Positions 1-10,683 of a stretch of 64,000 bases of DNA are shown here, piece by piece. The first letter of the stretch is position 1; every line of letters starts with the position of its first letter. The DNA is taken from contig NC_088962.1 in assembly GCF_010111755.1 (NCBI RefSeq), positions 1,408,501 through 1,472,500 on the forward strand. The letters are read 5' to 3'. The notes under the pieces were generated by a model that was given only the letters and a program-made list of their open reading frames with translations, did no database searches and had not been told where the DNA came from. The translations under genes and the position numbers were made by a program. Source of the DNA: Nakaseomyces glabratus (Eukaryota; Ascomycota; Saccharomycetes; Saccharomycetales; Saccharomycetaceae).

Positions 1-1161
1 GTTCCTCAAGACAAAATAGCGAACTTAAAATACTACAAGTATCAAAGCGAGGATCTCTCTGTTGTGTCGAAATATGTTCTTAAGCCATTTTGGCTGAAAT
101 TTCAAAAGATATTTCCCTCATGGATGGCACCTAACGTTATCACGTTATCAGGACTAGGATTTATCCTGTTCAACCTATTGATTGTGCTGTATTATGATCC
201 CAATTTAGATAAAGAAACTCCAAGATGGACTTACATTTCCTATGCATTCGGTATGTTTATGTACCAGACGTTTGATGGCTGTGATGGAATCCATGCTCGT
301 CTAACTGGCCAATCCGGTCCATTAGGTGAATTATTTGATCATAGCATTGATGCTTTAAACACAACTCTATCTTTGTTCTTATTCTGCTCGGCTGCATCTG
401 TGGGATATACACCAAAATTTTTGTTCTGTCAATTTTGTTGCTTGTTGAACTTTTATTTAAGCACATGGGAAGAGTATCACACACATATTTTATTTCTAAG
501 TGAAATGTCTGGGCCTGTTGAAGGAATCTTAACCATAGCTTCTTCACTTTTCTTAACGGGGGTTTTTGGACCGGACTTAATGTGGCACACCGCTTGGTTC
601 AACTTAACATTTAATAATTACACCTACGGGGTAACATTTTTAGATATATTTTTGTTCTCTTTGTTTGTCGGTGTCATTTTTAATGTTAAGTCGTCCCTGA
701 AGAATGTTCAAAGATACTACAAGGACTCTTTTGTTACTAATCATGGCACTGAAAATGCAACTACAGAGTCAAATAGAGGGCTGATCCCTTTCTTTGCTTA
801 CTCCGGATCAGTTTTTTTGTTGATTCTGAGCTATCCTCAAATTATTTCTCTTCCACTAATTTTATCAATTGGTCTAACTGCTGCATTCATGGTCGGTAGA
901 ATTATTGTGGCACATTTAACAAAGCAAGAGTTCCCTTTCATTCATTTCCCAATGTTTATTCCGATTCTTCAACTTCTCACTGCATCCGTGGTTGTTGAGT
1001 ATTTAGGACATGATATATTTCAAACGTGTTTTGCCTTAGCCTGGTTAGGTTTCGGAGTCACTTTAGGGATTCATGGCTTGTTCTTTAACGAAATTATCTA
1101 TGAGTTCACCAACTACTTGGATGTCTATGCTCTATCAATTAAACATCCTAAACACAAGTAA
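1..1161 (+). CDS. EPT1: Ethanolaminephosphotransferase (CDP-alcohol phosphotransferase), 5' end cut by window edge
   Basis: This enzyme performs the last step of the Kennedy pathway, transferring phosphoethanolamine or phosphocholine from its CDP form to diacylglycerol in ER/Golgi membranes. The reading frame is open from base 1, with no ATG in the first codons, so the start lies outside the window; S. cerevisiae EPT1 also has an intron near its start. The family signature DG-x2-AR-x8-G-x3-D-x3-D is complete at about bases 283-351. Multiple hydrophobic segments follow, and the C terminus ends in the family-typical ALSIKHPK. CPT1 and EPT1 are whole-genome-duplication paralogues with nearly the same sequence. 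I chose EPT1 because NDT80 follows, as in S. cerevisiae (YHR123W-YHR124W). The stop is a double TAATAA. Confidence 0.9.
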   Translation, partial: VPQDKIANLKYYKYQSEDLSVVSKYVLKPFWLKFQKIFPSWMAPNVITLSGLGFILFNLLIVLYYDPNLDKETPRWTYISYAFGMFMYQTFDGCDGIHARLTGQSGPLGELFDHSIDALNTTLSLFLFCSAASVGYTPKFLFCQFCCLLNFYLSTWEEYHTHILFLSEMSGPVEGILTIASSLFLTGVFGPDLMWHTAWFNLTFNNYTYGVTFLDIFLFSLFVGVIFNVKSSLKNVQRYYKDSFVTNHGTENATTESNRGLIPFFAYSGSVFLLILSYPQIISLPLILSIGLTAAFMVGRIIVAHLTKQEFPFIHFPMFIPILQLLTASVVVEYLGHDIFQTCFALAWLGFGVTLGIHGLFFNEIIYEFTNYLDVYALSIKHPKHK

Positions 1162-1564
1162 TAATTCAAGGCCTACTGTATCAAAATATTTCAAGTTCCT
1201 ACAACCCAGGATGAACAAAAGTATGTGCTTTCAATACTTCTAACGATATGACTATAGGTCACGTTAAATGGCATTATCATTTTAATAACTGTTTGTTTTT
1301 ATCACTACAACACTAATATCTAGCATCGATTATAGAATAAATTATGTTAATCACATTGCATACTATCATATTTGTCCTTCTACTATTGAAAACTTATAAA
1401 CTGTTCGTCATCATCACAGCTTTCTGTCCATTGGTAAGAGCCACAATACAAATATCATATAGGTGGCATTGCACACCTATATGATAATCCCTACCAGATA
1501 TAAATGGGACGGACATTTGCCTACGCGGAGAAGGGGCAATACGCTATTCCAGAGCTTAAATAAT

Positions 1565-1582
1565 ATGTATCACGTGATACAT
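1565..1582. promoter_or_regulatory. Perfect palindrome centred on a CACGTG E-box
   Basis: ATGTATCACGTGATACAT is its own reverse complement. The core ATCACGTGAT fits the binding site of Cbf1-type bHLH factors (RTCACRTG). It lies about 500 bp upstream of NDT80 and about 400 bp downstream of EPT1. That a factor binds here is inferred from the motif only. Confidence 0.5.
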
Positions 1583-1618
1583 CCGCGCTTAATCTTTTTC
1601 AGAAAATAAATTGTATTT

Positions 1619-1626
1619 GCCGCCGA
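1619..1626 (+). promoter_or_regulatory. URS1-like element (Ume6 site) upstream of NDT80
   Basis: GCCGCCGA is the core of the URS1 element (TAGCCGCCGA) bound by Ume6. In S. cerevisiae, URS1 sites repress NDT80 in mitosis and permit early meiotic activation. The site lies 457 bp upstream of the start codon. The match is seen in the sequence; function is inferred from the conserved regulation of the gene. Confidence 0.5.
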
Positions 1627-1674
1627 ATTAAAAGGGCGTATAGGCTTCACAACCAGACACTCAATCTTACGATT

Positions 1675-1683
1675 GACACAAAA
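1675..1683 (+). promoter_or_regulatory. Middle sporulation element (Ndt80/Sum1 site) upstream of NDT80
   Basis: GACACAAAA matches every position of the MSE consensus gNCRCAAAA/T. It is 49 bp downstream of the URS1 core and about 400 bp upstream of NDT80. In S. cerevisiae the NDT80 promoter carries MSEs for autoactivation by Ndt80 and repression by Sum1, so the pairing with URS1 supports a conserved circuit. A nine-base match can occur by chance. Confidence 0.5.
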
Positions 1684-2082
1684 GCAAATTTTTGGAACTT
1701 TTGGACTGTGGTACTTTTAATCTTTACCAACTTGCTCTCACTGGTGATATTGCTGTTTTTCGTTGGCCATAGCTGCGTCGAAAGTCTCCGTTTCCTAGAG
1801 GAATCGCTATTAATTTTACGCTGACCAAGTCCATTTATCTGGTGAGATACTTGCTTATTTATTAAGCACAGGAGGAGTAACTGTGAGCCAGTGCTAACAT
1901 CAGATCATATTTCTTAAGTTTTGAATATTCTTCCTTATATTTGCAGCGTTTATTATTTCTTCAACAGGGACATAGTTACTAGAAGCTAATTTGATTTCAT
2001 TGTATGGCTATAGCATTTTGAATAAGTGGTAATCTGTAGCAGCAAAAGGCTTTTAGGTTTGGACTATAAGGATTACTAAATA

Positions 2083-4329
2083 ATGGCTAAGAAATATTGC
2101 AATGTAGAGCTTGGAAGGAGACGTGCAGCAAGCAAGCTAAATGGTACCGATGATGAAAATTTTGATGACTCCGGAGACCTGGAGCCGGAGTATGTCATAA
2201 AGACTAGAATAAACGAAGATGGTACTATCAGTAATTATTTTGATAAAAGGAAGTTGAGAATTGCGCCTAGGTCCACTCTTCAATTTAAAGTAGGACCGCC
2301 ATTTTATAGTGGGGGAAGATTTCGAAACCTAAGATGTGTTGAGACTGGTGAGCTTATGAATTTGAAACTACTACAAAGAATTGATAGAGGATTTGATAAC
2401 ATTGGTGACGACTGGGTAGGATATAAAAGGAACTACTTTACTTTAGTTGCTGCTTTTACAATTGACGGTTGGGACTATAAAAAATTTCTAAGCCACTCAT
2501 TTACAATAGATGCACTCCCGGCAAATGATGAAACTGTTGAAGGTAGTGATATATGTTTCAATGTGAGGAAATATAGTGATCTACATTCTGATAGAACATT
2601 GCCTGTAGAGTATTTTGCAGTTAAGATAAGAGCAACTGATGACCATGATAATGATATCCCGCTAGTGCAACATACGGCGAAGAGAGATAAAGGGCCTCAA
2701 TTTTCACCAGATATATGCCCTATTATTCCATCCCCACTACCAAATCATCAAGTAATTAGAGAAGCATCAAACGTGAGGAATATTGTTAAAAAGCAAAAAT
2801 TCGATCCAACTTTTCATTTTTATCGCAATAAAGAGCTGAACAATTATCCGATAGATACAATATTGGGCCTGTATCCTGATAATTGCATAAAGAAAGTTGC
2901 CCGTTTTGAAAGAGTTCAATTTTCTGCATCTAACAATGTTGATAAGCATTTTGATCAAAATAGATTTTTCAAGTTACATGTCATGTTTGGAGTTGCAGTT
3001 ACCGAATCATCACTAATAAATTCAGAATTTTTACAATCGGAAGAATCCAAAGAAATATTTGAAAATACATCTGAACCGTTTGAATTGCCAAATGGCAGAA
3101 AATACATATTTCTTCATATTGAGGAGATGGAAACACCGGCCCTAATTATTAGAGGTAGGTCACCATCTAATTATACACCGGCTAATTACTCTCCCCCAAA
3201 AAAAATAATATTTGATGAAGTCTCATCTCCGACAAATGGTAGTAGCCCGTCTCCAGTTAAAAATGTTGGTATCATTAGCATAAAAAATAGGTCGAGACAG
3301 AAGGAGCAAAATAAGAGGAAGAGGGGAAATGCATCACTAAATAACAACTACAATAATTGCCAGAGACCTGCCAAAAGAAAGGCTTGTGTAAGAAATGCAA
3401 ATGAGTCTGGGTTCAATTTCACTGATGACAATAGCTATGTGAAAGTAGATAGATACTCAAATGAGGTAGATTTAACTTCCCAGAACATTGATTCATCAGT
3501 TTTAATAGATAAAAGTGCATTGGAAGCTATCATTGAGTACAATGCGCTGCATTATAACCTGGCTGAGAACCCACAAAAGAATAATAAGAAACCTGTGTTT
3601 ACTATCAATAGTAAGCCTGTCAAGAGTGCTATAAAAATCGATGCAACACAAGTCGCTATGGAGGTGTGTTTAGAAGAAAATAAATTAGAAAATACCGCTC
3701 AGTTTGATCCGTCGCTGTCTGAAATGCATTCATTGTCAACCAGATATTGTACAGGACTTAGTAAAAGTGGTAGGAAGAGGTCGAAAAATTCAGTAAAGCC
3801 AACATCAACCAATCTGTCAATAAATATGAGAGACTTGGAAGTACGTCCTACAATGAAATCCTTCACAGATCCAGGAATGAAAATCGGTTCACTATTAATG
3901 ACATCCAACAGAGTTGACCATCTCTCTCAGCCAGACTTGCCACAGTCTGTTGAGACAGGTCTTGAGCATTGCCTATATAAAGAAACGGACGATAATTTCA
4001 GCAGAGAAGGAAGTATATTGACATCTGAAGAAAATAATCTTCCATTTTTGGAAAACAATACATCGTTTGTTCAAAATTCGTTGTGTTTCACGGAGCATCC
4101 TTTTGTATTTGATAGAGGTGCGGAACGAAGCTCGACATCACATTCCAATGCACCAAGAACATTCTCGAGATTAATTGAGGGTACTATGATAACAAACAGC
4201 TATCAAGCTATGGAAGGAAAATTAGTGGATCTCTTAATGAATTCCGATTCACCTATTGAACCCACGATGGAACCTTTTCCTTATGATCAGGCAGCACCAC
4301 CCTTATATGACACTGATGATGCCATATAA
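2083..4329 (+). CDS. NDT80: Ndt80 meiosis-specific transcription factor
   Basis: Ndt80 switches on middle sporulation genes through MSEs and drives exit from pachytene. The Ig-fold DNA-binding domain spans about residues 45-365. It includes the conserved blocks NYFDKRKLRIAPRSTLQFKV (51-70), RIDRGFD (99-105), WVGYKRNYFTLV (111-122), VQHTAKRDKGPQF (195-207), REASNVRNI (226-234) and IIRGRSPSNY (355-364). A conserved activation-region patch PRTFSRLIEG lies near the C terminus. At 748 residues it is longer than the roughly 630-residue S. cerevisiae protein; the extra length is an insertion near 143-172 and a low-complexity, basic middle. The ATG is the first in frame. The upstream neighbour EPT1 is the same as in S. 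cerevisiae. Confidence 0.95.
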   Translation: MAKKYCNVELGRRRAASKLNGTDDENFDDSGDLEPEYVIKTRINEDGTISNYFDKRKLRIAPRSTLQFKVGPPFYSGGRFRNLRCVETGELMNLKLLQRIDRGFDNIGDDWVGYKRNYFTLVAAFTIDGWDYKKFLSHSFTIDALPANDETVEGSDICFNVRKYSDLHSDRTLPVEYFAVKIRATDDHDNDIPLVQHTAKRDKGPQFSPDICPIIPSPLPNHQVIREASNVRNIVKKQKFDPTFHFYRNKELNNYPIDTILGLYPDNCIKKVARFERVQFSASNNVDKHFDQNRFFKLHVMFGVAVTESSLINSEFLQSEESKEIFENTSEPFELPNGRKYIFLHIEEMETPALIIRGRSPSNYTPANYSPPKKIIFDEVSSPTNGSSPSPVKNVGIISIKNRSRQKEQNKRKRGNASLNNNYNNCQRPAKRKACVRNANESGFNFTDDNSYVKVDRYSNEVDLTSQNIDSSVLIDKSALEAIIEYNALHYNLAENPQKNNKKPVFTINSKPVKSAIKIDATQVAMEVCLEENKLENTAQFDPSLSEMHSLSTRYCTGLSKSGRKRSKNSVKPTSTNLSINMRDLEVRPTMKSFTDPGMKIGSLLMTSNRVDHLSQPDLPQSVETGLEHCLYKETDDNFSREGSILTSEENNLPFLENNTSFVQNSLCFTEHPFVFDRGAERSSTSHSNAPRTFSRLIEGTMITNSYQAMEGKLVDLLMNSDSPIEPTMEPFPYDQAAPPLYDTDDAI

Positions 4330-6394
4330 TAATTTTAAGGAGTGTTTCAACTCTCAGTATCTATGAAAGTTATTAGTTTAGTTTACCAATTGTTCATTAT
4401 TCGGGATCTCTAACGTGCGTGGATTGCGGGAGATTTTAATTGCATTTCTCAAAATGGTCAAGCATTTCTTTGAACAATTGAAGTTAGCCGAGTATGTACA
4501 GATTCATAGAAATAACTGATATCATATACAGGAGATATGTCGTTCATACTTCAATATATCTACTTCTGTCTTACTTAAAACTGTACTCCCATTGAGGAGG
4601 ATCTTTACTTAATATCTAATGTAGCAATTTAGACAAGTTTGAAGTTGTGGTAATCTTGAACGCAATGCCATCATACAATATTCTAACAGATAATAGGAAG
4701 TCGAAATAGGTGCCAAAGTAGTAGTAGAGCAGATATTTCTGTTACTATCTTCTCCTTTGTATCCTGAATAAGTGGTAAAGTGCTGTAACAGATTTTTTGA
4801 ATTGGTGTTGTCTTAGCGTCTTTGAAGTGTGGAGGAATATTTGCTCTTTTTCAAATCTAAGTATTGTTATTTCCAGCTTAAAAGATACGCTGTTCTGGAA
4901 TTAGTTTTCTAGTGAATATGATTTGTTATTGTCACGTCTAATTAATTCTTCATGCTGTTGATGTACTTTTTAATTCCATTCTTTCTGATCAAAATTACAG
5001 TCGGGTCTATACTAATTTGAAATATTTTCAATATTTTTCTTATTTTTCTAAGATTCGGTACTATTGGTGTCTGTTTTTATGCAAATATGTTGCGCATATA
5101 CGCTGACGCCTTGAATTGTAATTTTAATTATCGCGGCTAATTAAAGAAATATCCCAACCCAATGGTTAAACGTATAGCACATTACTGTCATTTGGATTTT
5201 ATGTCATTGATCTGTACCCCAGAACGTGTGGGCTAAGTCAGCCTTTTCTTTGTTAAAAATTATAAGAGGTGTGTACATAATTTACCATGTTGATTTATAG
5301 CTCCTACGGAGCCCTTGGGTGAAATCTGTAGCTAGTCAGAGTTTATTCATTTGATGTAATAACAATTAAGGCTGCTTGTGAAGTAACATAGATGGTTCCA
5401 GTAAATAAGAGTGAGTTCGGATTATATTAAGAAATATCTTGTTCAAAAAGATTGTCTAACGATGAGGCATCTTTTATAACTAGATGAAAGGTTTCTGAAG
5501 TTTTTGTATCTTCAGCAAGAACAATATAGTAACAAAAAATAATACAACACATGTTAGAAATTGAATTTTTTTAAAGAAGTAATGTGTTTTGTTATTCGGT
5601 TATTATCTCGAGGCTTTGCATTTTTCAGTAGCATAAAAGTATTAAAAGTATGGCCTCAGTATCTGAACAAATTTATGTGCCTTTTACACACAATACTAAA
5701 CTTAATCAGAGAGAAGATATTTATCGCAAACTGCAAAGTGTTAATCAGGTCATCTAATAAATTTGTTTTTAATTTCTTTTATGCAGATTTTGTTCATCAA
5801 ATTTTCAACTACTTCCTAAATCGAATTGTTAGAAAATATAAGTAAAAATAGCAGCTAATACACAGTGGTTATTGACAGCAATATTATTAGTATACATGAT
5901 ATTGATTACTTTAACTGTGAGTAAATTAAGAAGCTCATTGCTTTTCCAAGATGACCAAATTTTTGGTACTAAAATGTATGTGGATGTTGTTAAGAATTCT
6001 ATATTTTAGAAGCTCATATGTTTCGAAATCGAATAACTGTCGAGTATTTTCAAAGTATGAAGCGTTTATCTTTAGTTGATAATATGATATTTATGAAAAA
6101 TATATTGTCCTTTCAGATTCTACAATTTACCAATAGAATATTTATTTTCGATCCATAGTTACGCTTAATTTGACCAAACTCAATCTAAATAATTATTGAA
6201 AGCAGTTACAAATATTAGTGGACACATGTAAAAGATATGTGATATACAACATCCGCTTCGATTCGTGCATATTTAACTTGACAATCTCTCCTTTCTAAAA
6301 CAGTTTGAGTATTTAATTATATTATCGTGTCGAGGTTAACCAATATCTACTGGTTATGTAAATCTTGTCATACACTACAAAAAACTGACATAAG
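4330..6394. other. Long convergent spacer between NDT80 and RGR1
   Basis: About 2.1 kb of AT-rich DNA lies between two convergent genes, which is long for a terminator-terminator spacer. Only a short frame without a credible start (5561-5845, beginning TTG) is present, and I do not call it a gene. I recognised no tRNA, centromere element or transposon remnant. This spacer is where the chromosome VIII-like and XII-like synteny blocks join. Confidence 0.6.
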
Positions 6395-9300
6395 TTATAT
6401 GGTTTTATTAGTTGGTGGCACTGTAGTAATCTGAGGAGCGGACTTTGAATCACCAAGAAGTATCTTATTAATACTCATTAGTACTTCAACTATCGAATCA
6501 GAATCGCATGAAATACCATTTCCTAGTCTAATCACATTCCTTGTGTTATCTAGTTTAATGAGACTAGGAGTTCCATCCCTTTTTTTCATTTCTAGCATAA
6601 AAATTTCATTTCTAACTTGATGGATTAGTGGATAAGCTGATGATTTTGTTGTAATGTGTTCATCTTGAGAGAAATGGACATAAAATTGAATCTTCTTCTT
6701 CCCATTAATTGAAACCTCCTTCAATTCCAATATCAGGGTAATTTTGTAGCCTAACTCAGGGTTGAAATATACTAATTGATATTCACTCAAATTATGAAGA
6801 CCTAACGTGATAGATGTAGAAGTTCTGGTTGAATCTGATTCTTCTTTTGCATTTTCTAATCTTTCCTCTTTATTTGATTCATCAAGAATTTCTTTCAGGC
6901 AACAGAAAAGTGGTGAAGTAAACTGCAAATAGCTAAAAATAAATTGATATTCGAATTGCTGGTTATCGATAAAGGGTTGGATGATATGCTGCGGATTTTT
7001 ATCTGATAATTTCACTGTCAGGTTTTTTATTGTTTGTTCATTTGTGATGATGTTTATAGTACAGTCTTTATCGTCAGTCGAGGACTTTAGGTACTTGAAT
7101 GTAACTTCGTTGGGTTTTAATGAAATAATCTTGAAGTGGTCAGATGCAAAGTTCTTGTGTAGACGTTCCACAACATCAGTTAAAACAACTAATTGCATTA
7201 GTTTTTGTCTGAAAAGTGTCAAATACTGAACAATTTCATTTAGATTTGTAAAGGTTTCAGCCAAGTAAAAAGCTAATGGTTCTCGTTCCACAAAATTAAT
7301 CAATAGATCATCACACTGGCAATGGAATGCCATTGTACTTCTTTTGAATTTTCCATACAGTCTTATCTCAAACTTTTTGTAATCCATTCTCAAAAACATA
7401 GTGCTTTCAAGAATGCCACTAAGGGCTTTAGATCCCTCTAAGAAGGATTCCAACTCTATGGTAATTAATGATATGTGATGATAATTTTCAATGCTATGAG
7501 GTACCTTGTCATCCACCTCATCCTCTAATAGATGTTTTGGTAGTGAGTTCACAATCAAATCAGGAGAACAAACTTTATTACGTGTCTTCAAATGATTTAA
7601 TGAGTCAATCAAAGTATGGTTAATAATCCTGTTCAAAGTACTCTTCTGTAGTGAGATGATTTTCTTATAGGTTATACTTTCTAATTTCAATGAGAGGACA
7701 TTGGTTGTATCTAAATATTGTACTTTCCATTTGCCACTTGTAGATATTATTTTACCAATGCGCTTTTCTATAATACACGATGAATTAGATGACACAATTG
7801 TCAAAATTAAGTACCAGTTTACAGGCCAAGACGCCAATCTAATGAACATATCGTTTTGTAGTAAATTGGTTTTAATCTCTTCTGAGTTGACAGAGGTTGC
7901 TATTGGATTATCCAATTTGATTACCTTACTACATACCCAACCTGTTTTATCAAACATGTTTCGTATAATGTGGACAATCTTATCTAATTTGAGTCTTTGT
8001 AATACAGAAGTTAGGTCTTCGGGTGTTTCCGCTCTGTTTATTTGAGAAACATACTCAAGCAAAAGTGGGGAAGGATTCTTGAAATAAAATACGCCGCTAA
8101 CAAGATCGATTTTAAGCTGTATTGGAGCAGTTGATAAGCAAGTAGTGGGTAATTGAAATAATAATACACTTGGATCCTCTTCATCTTCCTGAAATACACC
8201 TCTAGATAGTAAATCTGCTCTAATTAGCCTAGAATGGTTGAACATAATCTCATCTAATATTGCCTCAACATTTCCGACAACGTGTGTATAAACTAGTGGC
8301 ATATGCATCGATTGCTTGGCATTTTCGTTATCCCATTTGAGAACTAAATCCTCGGACTTCCTGTCAACACCAATAATTATCTTTGTCTTATTTCCTAGCT
8401 TCCCGTTTCTCCAGTATTTCATTACTATTAAACTCTTCTTGGCATTGTAACTATGCACCAGGTTCCCGCCAGAAAATTTACCATCATTTTCCAAATTTAA
8501 CAGCTCTAGATGAATCATGTAAAGCTGTAAAGTAAGAACGTAACGATGTAGTAAGCTGTACAAGGAGTATAATGGTTTCTTATTTCTTAGTAAGACATCA
8601 TTGATAATCTTTTCAAGCCTTGGTTTATTGAATAAACTATCTGTACCAGCAAATAATAACTTGAAATCAACAAAGAAAAAAGGTGAGTGTCTATCAATAG
8701 TGGAGAGTTGAATTTCAAATTCGCCTGGAACAGTGATATATACTCTTCCATCTCTAATTTCATAGTTGTTGAATTGTTTTGGAATGTCGATCGATGAAAT
8801 TTTTATCATCACAATTATGTTGAGATCCTTTAATCTTTGCATAATAAGTTTTGTGGGTATTCTTAATTGACCATTCACGGTCTCATATTCATTGTTTTCT
8901 CCACTCAGCTTAAAATCGTGGGTAGGTAAATTTGGTCTTCCCAATGTAAGAACTTCAAGTGCCGTTACAAGATCGACATTGGGCAATTTTGCATTTGTTG
9001 TAGACTCCAGAGTGGATTTCAGTGCCCAGATGCAATTATTGACTGTCATATTTGTACCTCTAAACCAGTTTAGTAAATCAATCATTATATTGAAGTTGTT
9101 TTCCTTTATAGTCCGGCACCATTTTATCAGCACGTACAACTTCAGAAATTGGTTCCTAATAAATATCAGCAGATTCAAAAATCTCATCTTTCTAGCAGTT
9201 GAAGTATCTGCTGTATTCATGTGAACTGTTGTTTTCATATATTGAGAAATCTCCTTTACTGTATATACGGTTAGATTCCTTATTATCATAGACAAAGGCA

Positions 9301-9508
9301 TTTGATTAATCTCTACATGAGGAATGGGTGGAGGTGAGTTTGTTGAGTCCTCCTGGTTAACATCTTCCACCGTATTGACAGGGCTTTTAAGCCCTATATT
9401 GGCATTTGTCTTTGGAATAGGTGCTTGTTCAACTACCTCCATTTCATTCTTGCCATTCATAGCTACTTCGCTCGGTGTTACTCCTGGTGCAGCTCTCGTC
9501 CCATTCAT
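6395..9508 (-). CDS. RGR1: Mediator subunit Med14 (Rgr1)
   Basis: Med14 is the central backbone of the RNA polymerase II Mediator complex, linking head, middle and tail modules. The 1037-residue length is close to the S. cerevisiae protein (1082). After a variable, Pro/Asn-rich N terminus (1-65) comes the conserved Med14 N-terminal region. It begins IPHVEINQMPLSMIIRNLTV (about 63-82) and continues through the helical segments with RFLNLLIFIRNQFLKLYVLI and WCRTI. The long C-terminal part is a series of mixed alpha/beta repeats with no catalytic motif, as expected for a scaffold. LAM6 is divergent upstream, the same order as YLR071C-YLR072W. The start is the first ATG; a second in-frame Met lies at residue 17. 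Confidence 0.92.
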   Translation of the reverse strand: MNGTRAAPGVTPSEVAMNGKNEMEVVEQAPIPKTNANIGLKSPVNTVEDVNQEDSTNSPPPIPHVEINQMPLSMIIRNLTVYTVKEISQYMKTTVHMNTADTSTARKMRFLNLLIFIRNQFLKLYVLIKWCRTIKENNFNIMIDLLNWFRGTNMTVNNCIWALKSTLESTTNAKLPNVDLVTALEVLTLGRPNLPTHDFKLSGENNEYETVNGQLRIPTKLIMQRLKDLNIIVMIKISSIDIPKQFNNYEIRDGRVYITVPGEFEIQLSTIDRHSPFFFVDFKLLFAGTDSLFNKPRLEKIINDVLLRNKKPLYSLYSLLHRYVLTLQLYMIHLELLNLENDGKFSGGNLVHSYNAKKSLIVMKYWRNGKLGNKTKIIIGVDRKSEDLVLKWDNENAKQSMHMPLVYTHVVGNVEAILDEIMFNHSRLIRADLLSRGVFQEDEEDPSVLLFQLPTTCLSTAPIQLKIDLVSGVFYFKNPSPLLLEYVSQINRAETPEDLTSVLQRLKLDKIVHIIRNMFDKTGWVCSKVIKLDNPIATSVNSEEIKTNLLQNDMFIRLASWPVNWYLILTIVSSNSSCIIEKRIGKIISTSGKWKVQYLDTTNVLSLKLESITYKKIISLQKSTLNRIINHTLIDSLNHLKTRNKVCSPDLIVNSLPKHLLEDEVDDKVPHSIENYHHISLITIELESFLEGSKALSGILESTMFLRMDYKKFEIRLYGKFKRSTMAFHCQCDDLLINFVEREPLAFYLAETFTNLNEIVQYLTLFRQKLMQLVVLTDVVERLHKNFASDHFKIISLKPNEVTFKYLKSSTDDKDCTINIITNEQTIKNLTVKLSDKNPQHIIQPFIDNQQFEYQFIFSYLQFTSPLFCCLKEILDESNKEERLENAKEESDSTRTSTSITLGLHNLSEYQLVYFNPELGYKITLILELKEVSINGKKKIQFYVHFSQDEHITTKSSAYPLIHQVRNEIFMLEMKKRDGTPSLIKLDNTRNVIRLGNGISCDSDSIVEVLMSINKILLGDSKSAPQITTVPPTNKTI

Positions 9509-10683
9509 GCCTGTGTTGTGCTATTATATTGAATGGAATGAGTTTTTATTCATTCAAAAATAGGCCAACGTCCTAAACTGTTCTGATTGACTTTCTTTAC
9601 TATATCTATCAATTACCTTTATAGTCTCTCTCTAATTGAGTTGAGGTTTGCTGAATTCGTAACCTGAACAGCCTATCTCTATTAGAATAGAACAACAATC
9701 GTATTCCTAGAAGAGACACACACTAGGACTTGTCCTTGAAACAAGTTGCAAAAATCTCTAAATCCTTTCACAATTGGCAACCGATCTCTCCTCTGTGCCT
9801 GTGTTATTTCTATGTCCCTCTATCCTTCTATCTTTTTCTTTTCAGTCCCGGCTTCAATTTCTATTTCTATCGTTAAAACTCCAGAAACGGCCTGAAGAGG
9901 GCTTTTTTTTCCTTTCCTCCCCAGTTTTATTGGCAAGAACAATTCAGCAACCGTGACCAATGCCTGCTGAACCTCGAATTACCAACGCTGGCTATTTATA
10001 CCCTAGATATAGTCAGCGGCTCCGTCTTTATTGTTCCGCCATAACTTATCAGTTCTGGAATAGCCTTCGACCACCAGAGGTCTGCTCGCCAGAAATTTTT
10101 TTCACTTTTATTAAAGGCGGTGGCCTTTGACCGCTTACACGTGGTCTATTAACTATGTAGTGTGTCGTGATGTCGGCGATGGCCATACTACGGGCTACCT
10201 GCAAGCTGGTGGTACTACACAGCGATGAGCCTACTGTTCTCCAGGATGAGTGTAATAACTTGAGTGTAATCATGGGTATTATGTAACCTTTTAGAAACTG
10301 TGCGTTTCCAGCTTTACAGTGGTACCCCCCTTTTCAATGGCTGTTACGGGGCGATGATTCTCAAGAGTTTTTAGCAAATACACAGCTATCCTTTATAATC
10401 GATTTCTTGCCATGTCTCAGGTTTTTATGCTAATGAAGTGGTTGAGTGGATTACCTTACCTTACCATTGTTGCCATGGATTTGCTCGGCCTATCTTCGTT
10501 TAAGGGATTGTTTACAGTTTGTTTCTTTTTTTGGGAGATCACACATTGATTTGGAAGTTTTATAGCATATAAAGTTTAACATACACAAATTTATTCATAA
10601 AAGGGACCTGGCAGCTGGACTTTAAACAAGAACTACTCTTTTGAAGATACTGAGTTTTGATAGGACAGTGTTAAAGTTAGATT
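9509..10683. other. RGR1-LAM6 divergent promoter region
   Basis: A 1.2-kb divergent intergenic region serves RGR1 (left) and LAM6 (right). It has pyrimidine-rich tracts near 9780-9930, of the kind common in yeast 5' regions, and a TATA-like GCATATAAAG near 10566-10575 about 110 bp before LAM6. Short frames in it have no coding character. Confidence 0.55.

Larger units (their letters stand above)
1162..2082. other. EPT1-NDT80 intergenic region (NDT80 promoter)
   Basis: No gene is visible. The region ends at the NDT80 start codon. It holds an 18-bp perfect palindrome around CACGTG (1565-1582), a URS1 core (1619-1626) and a full middle-sporulation-element match (1675-1683), each listed separately. 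Confidence 0.7.

Noticed and set aside
1565..1626. CACGTG palindrome considered as centromere CDEI
   Set aside because: No CDEIII (TTTCCGAA-type) element follows an AT-rich CDEII of the right length.
5561..5845. 94-codon frame in the NDT80-RGR1 spacer
   Set aside because: It begins with TTG, is rich in Phe/Lys/Asn as expected of AT-rich non-coding DNA, and has no recognisable domain.
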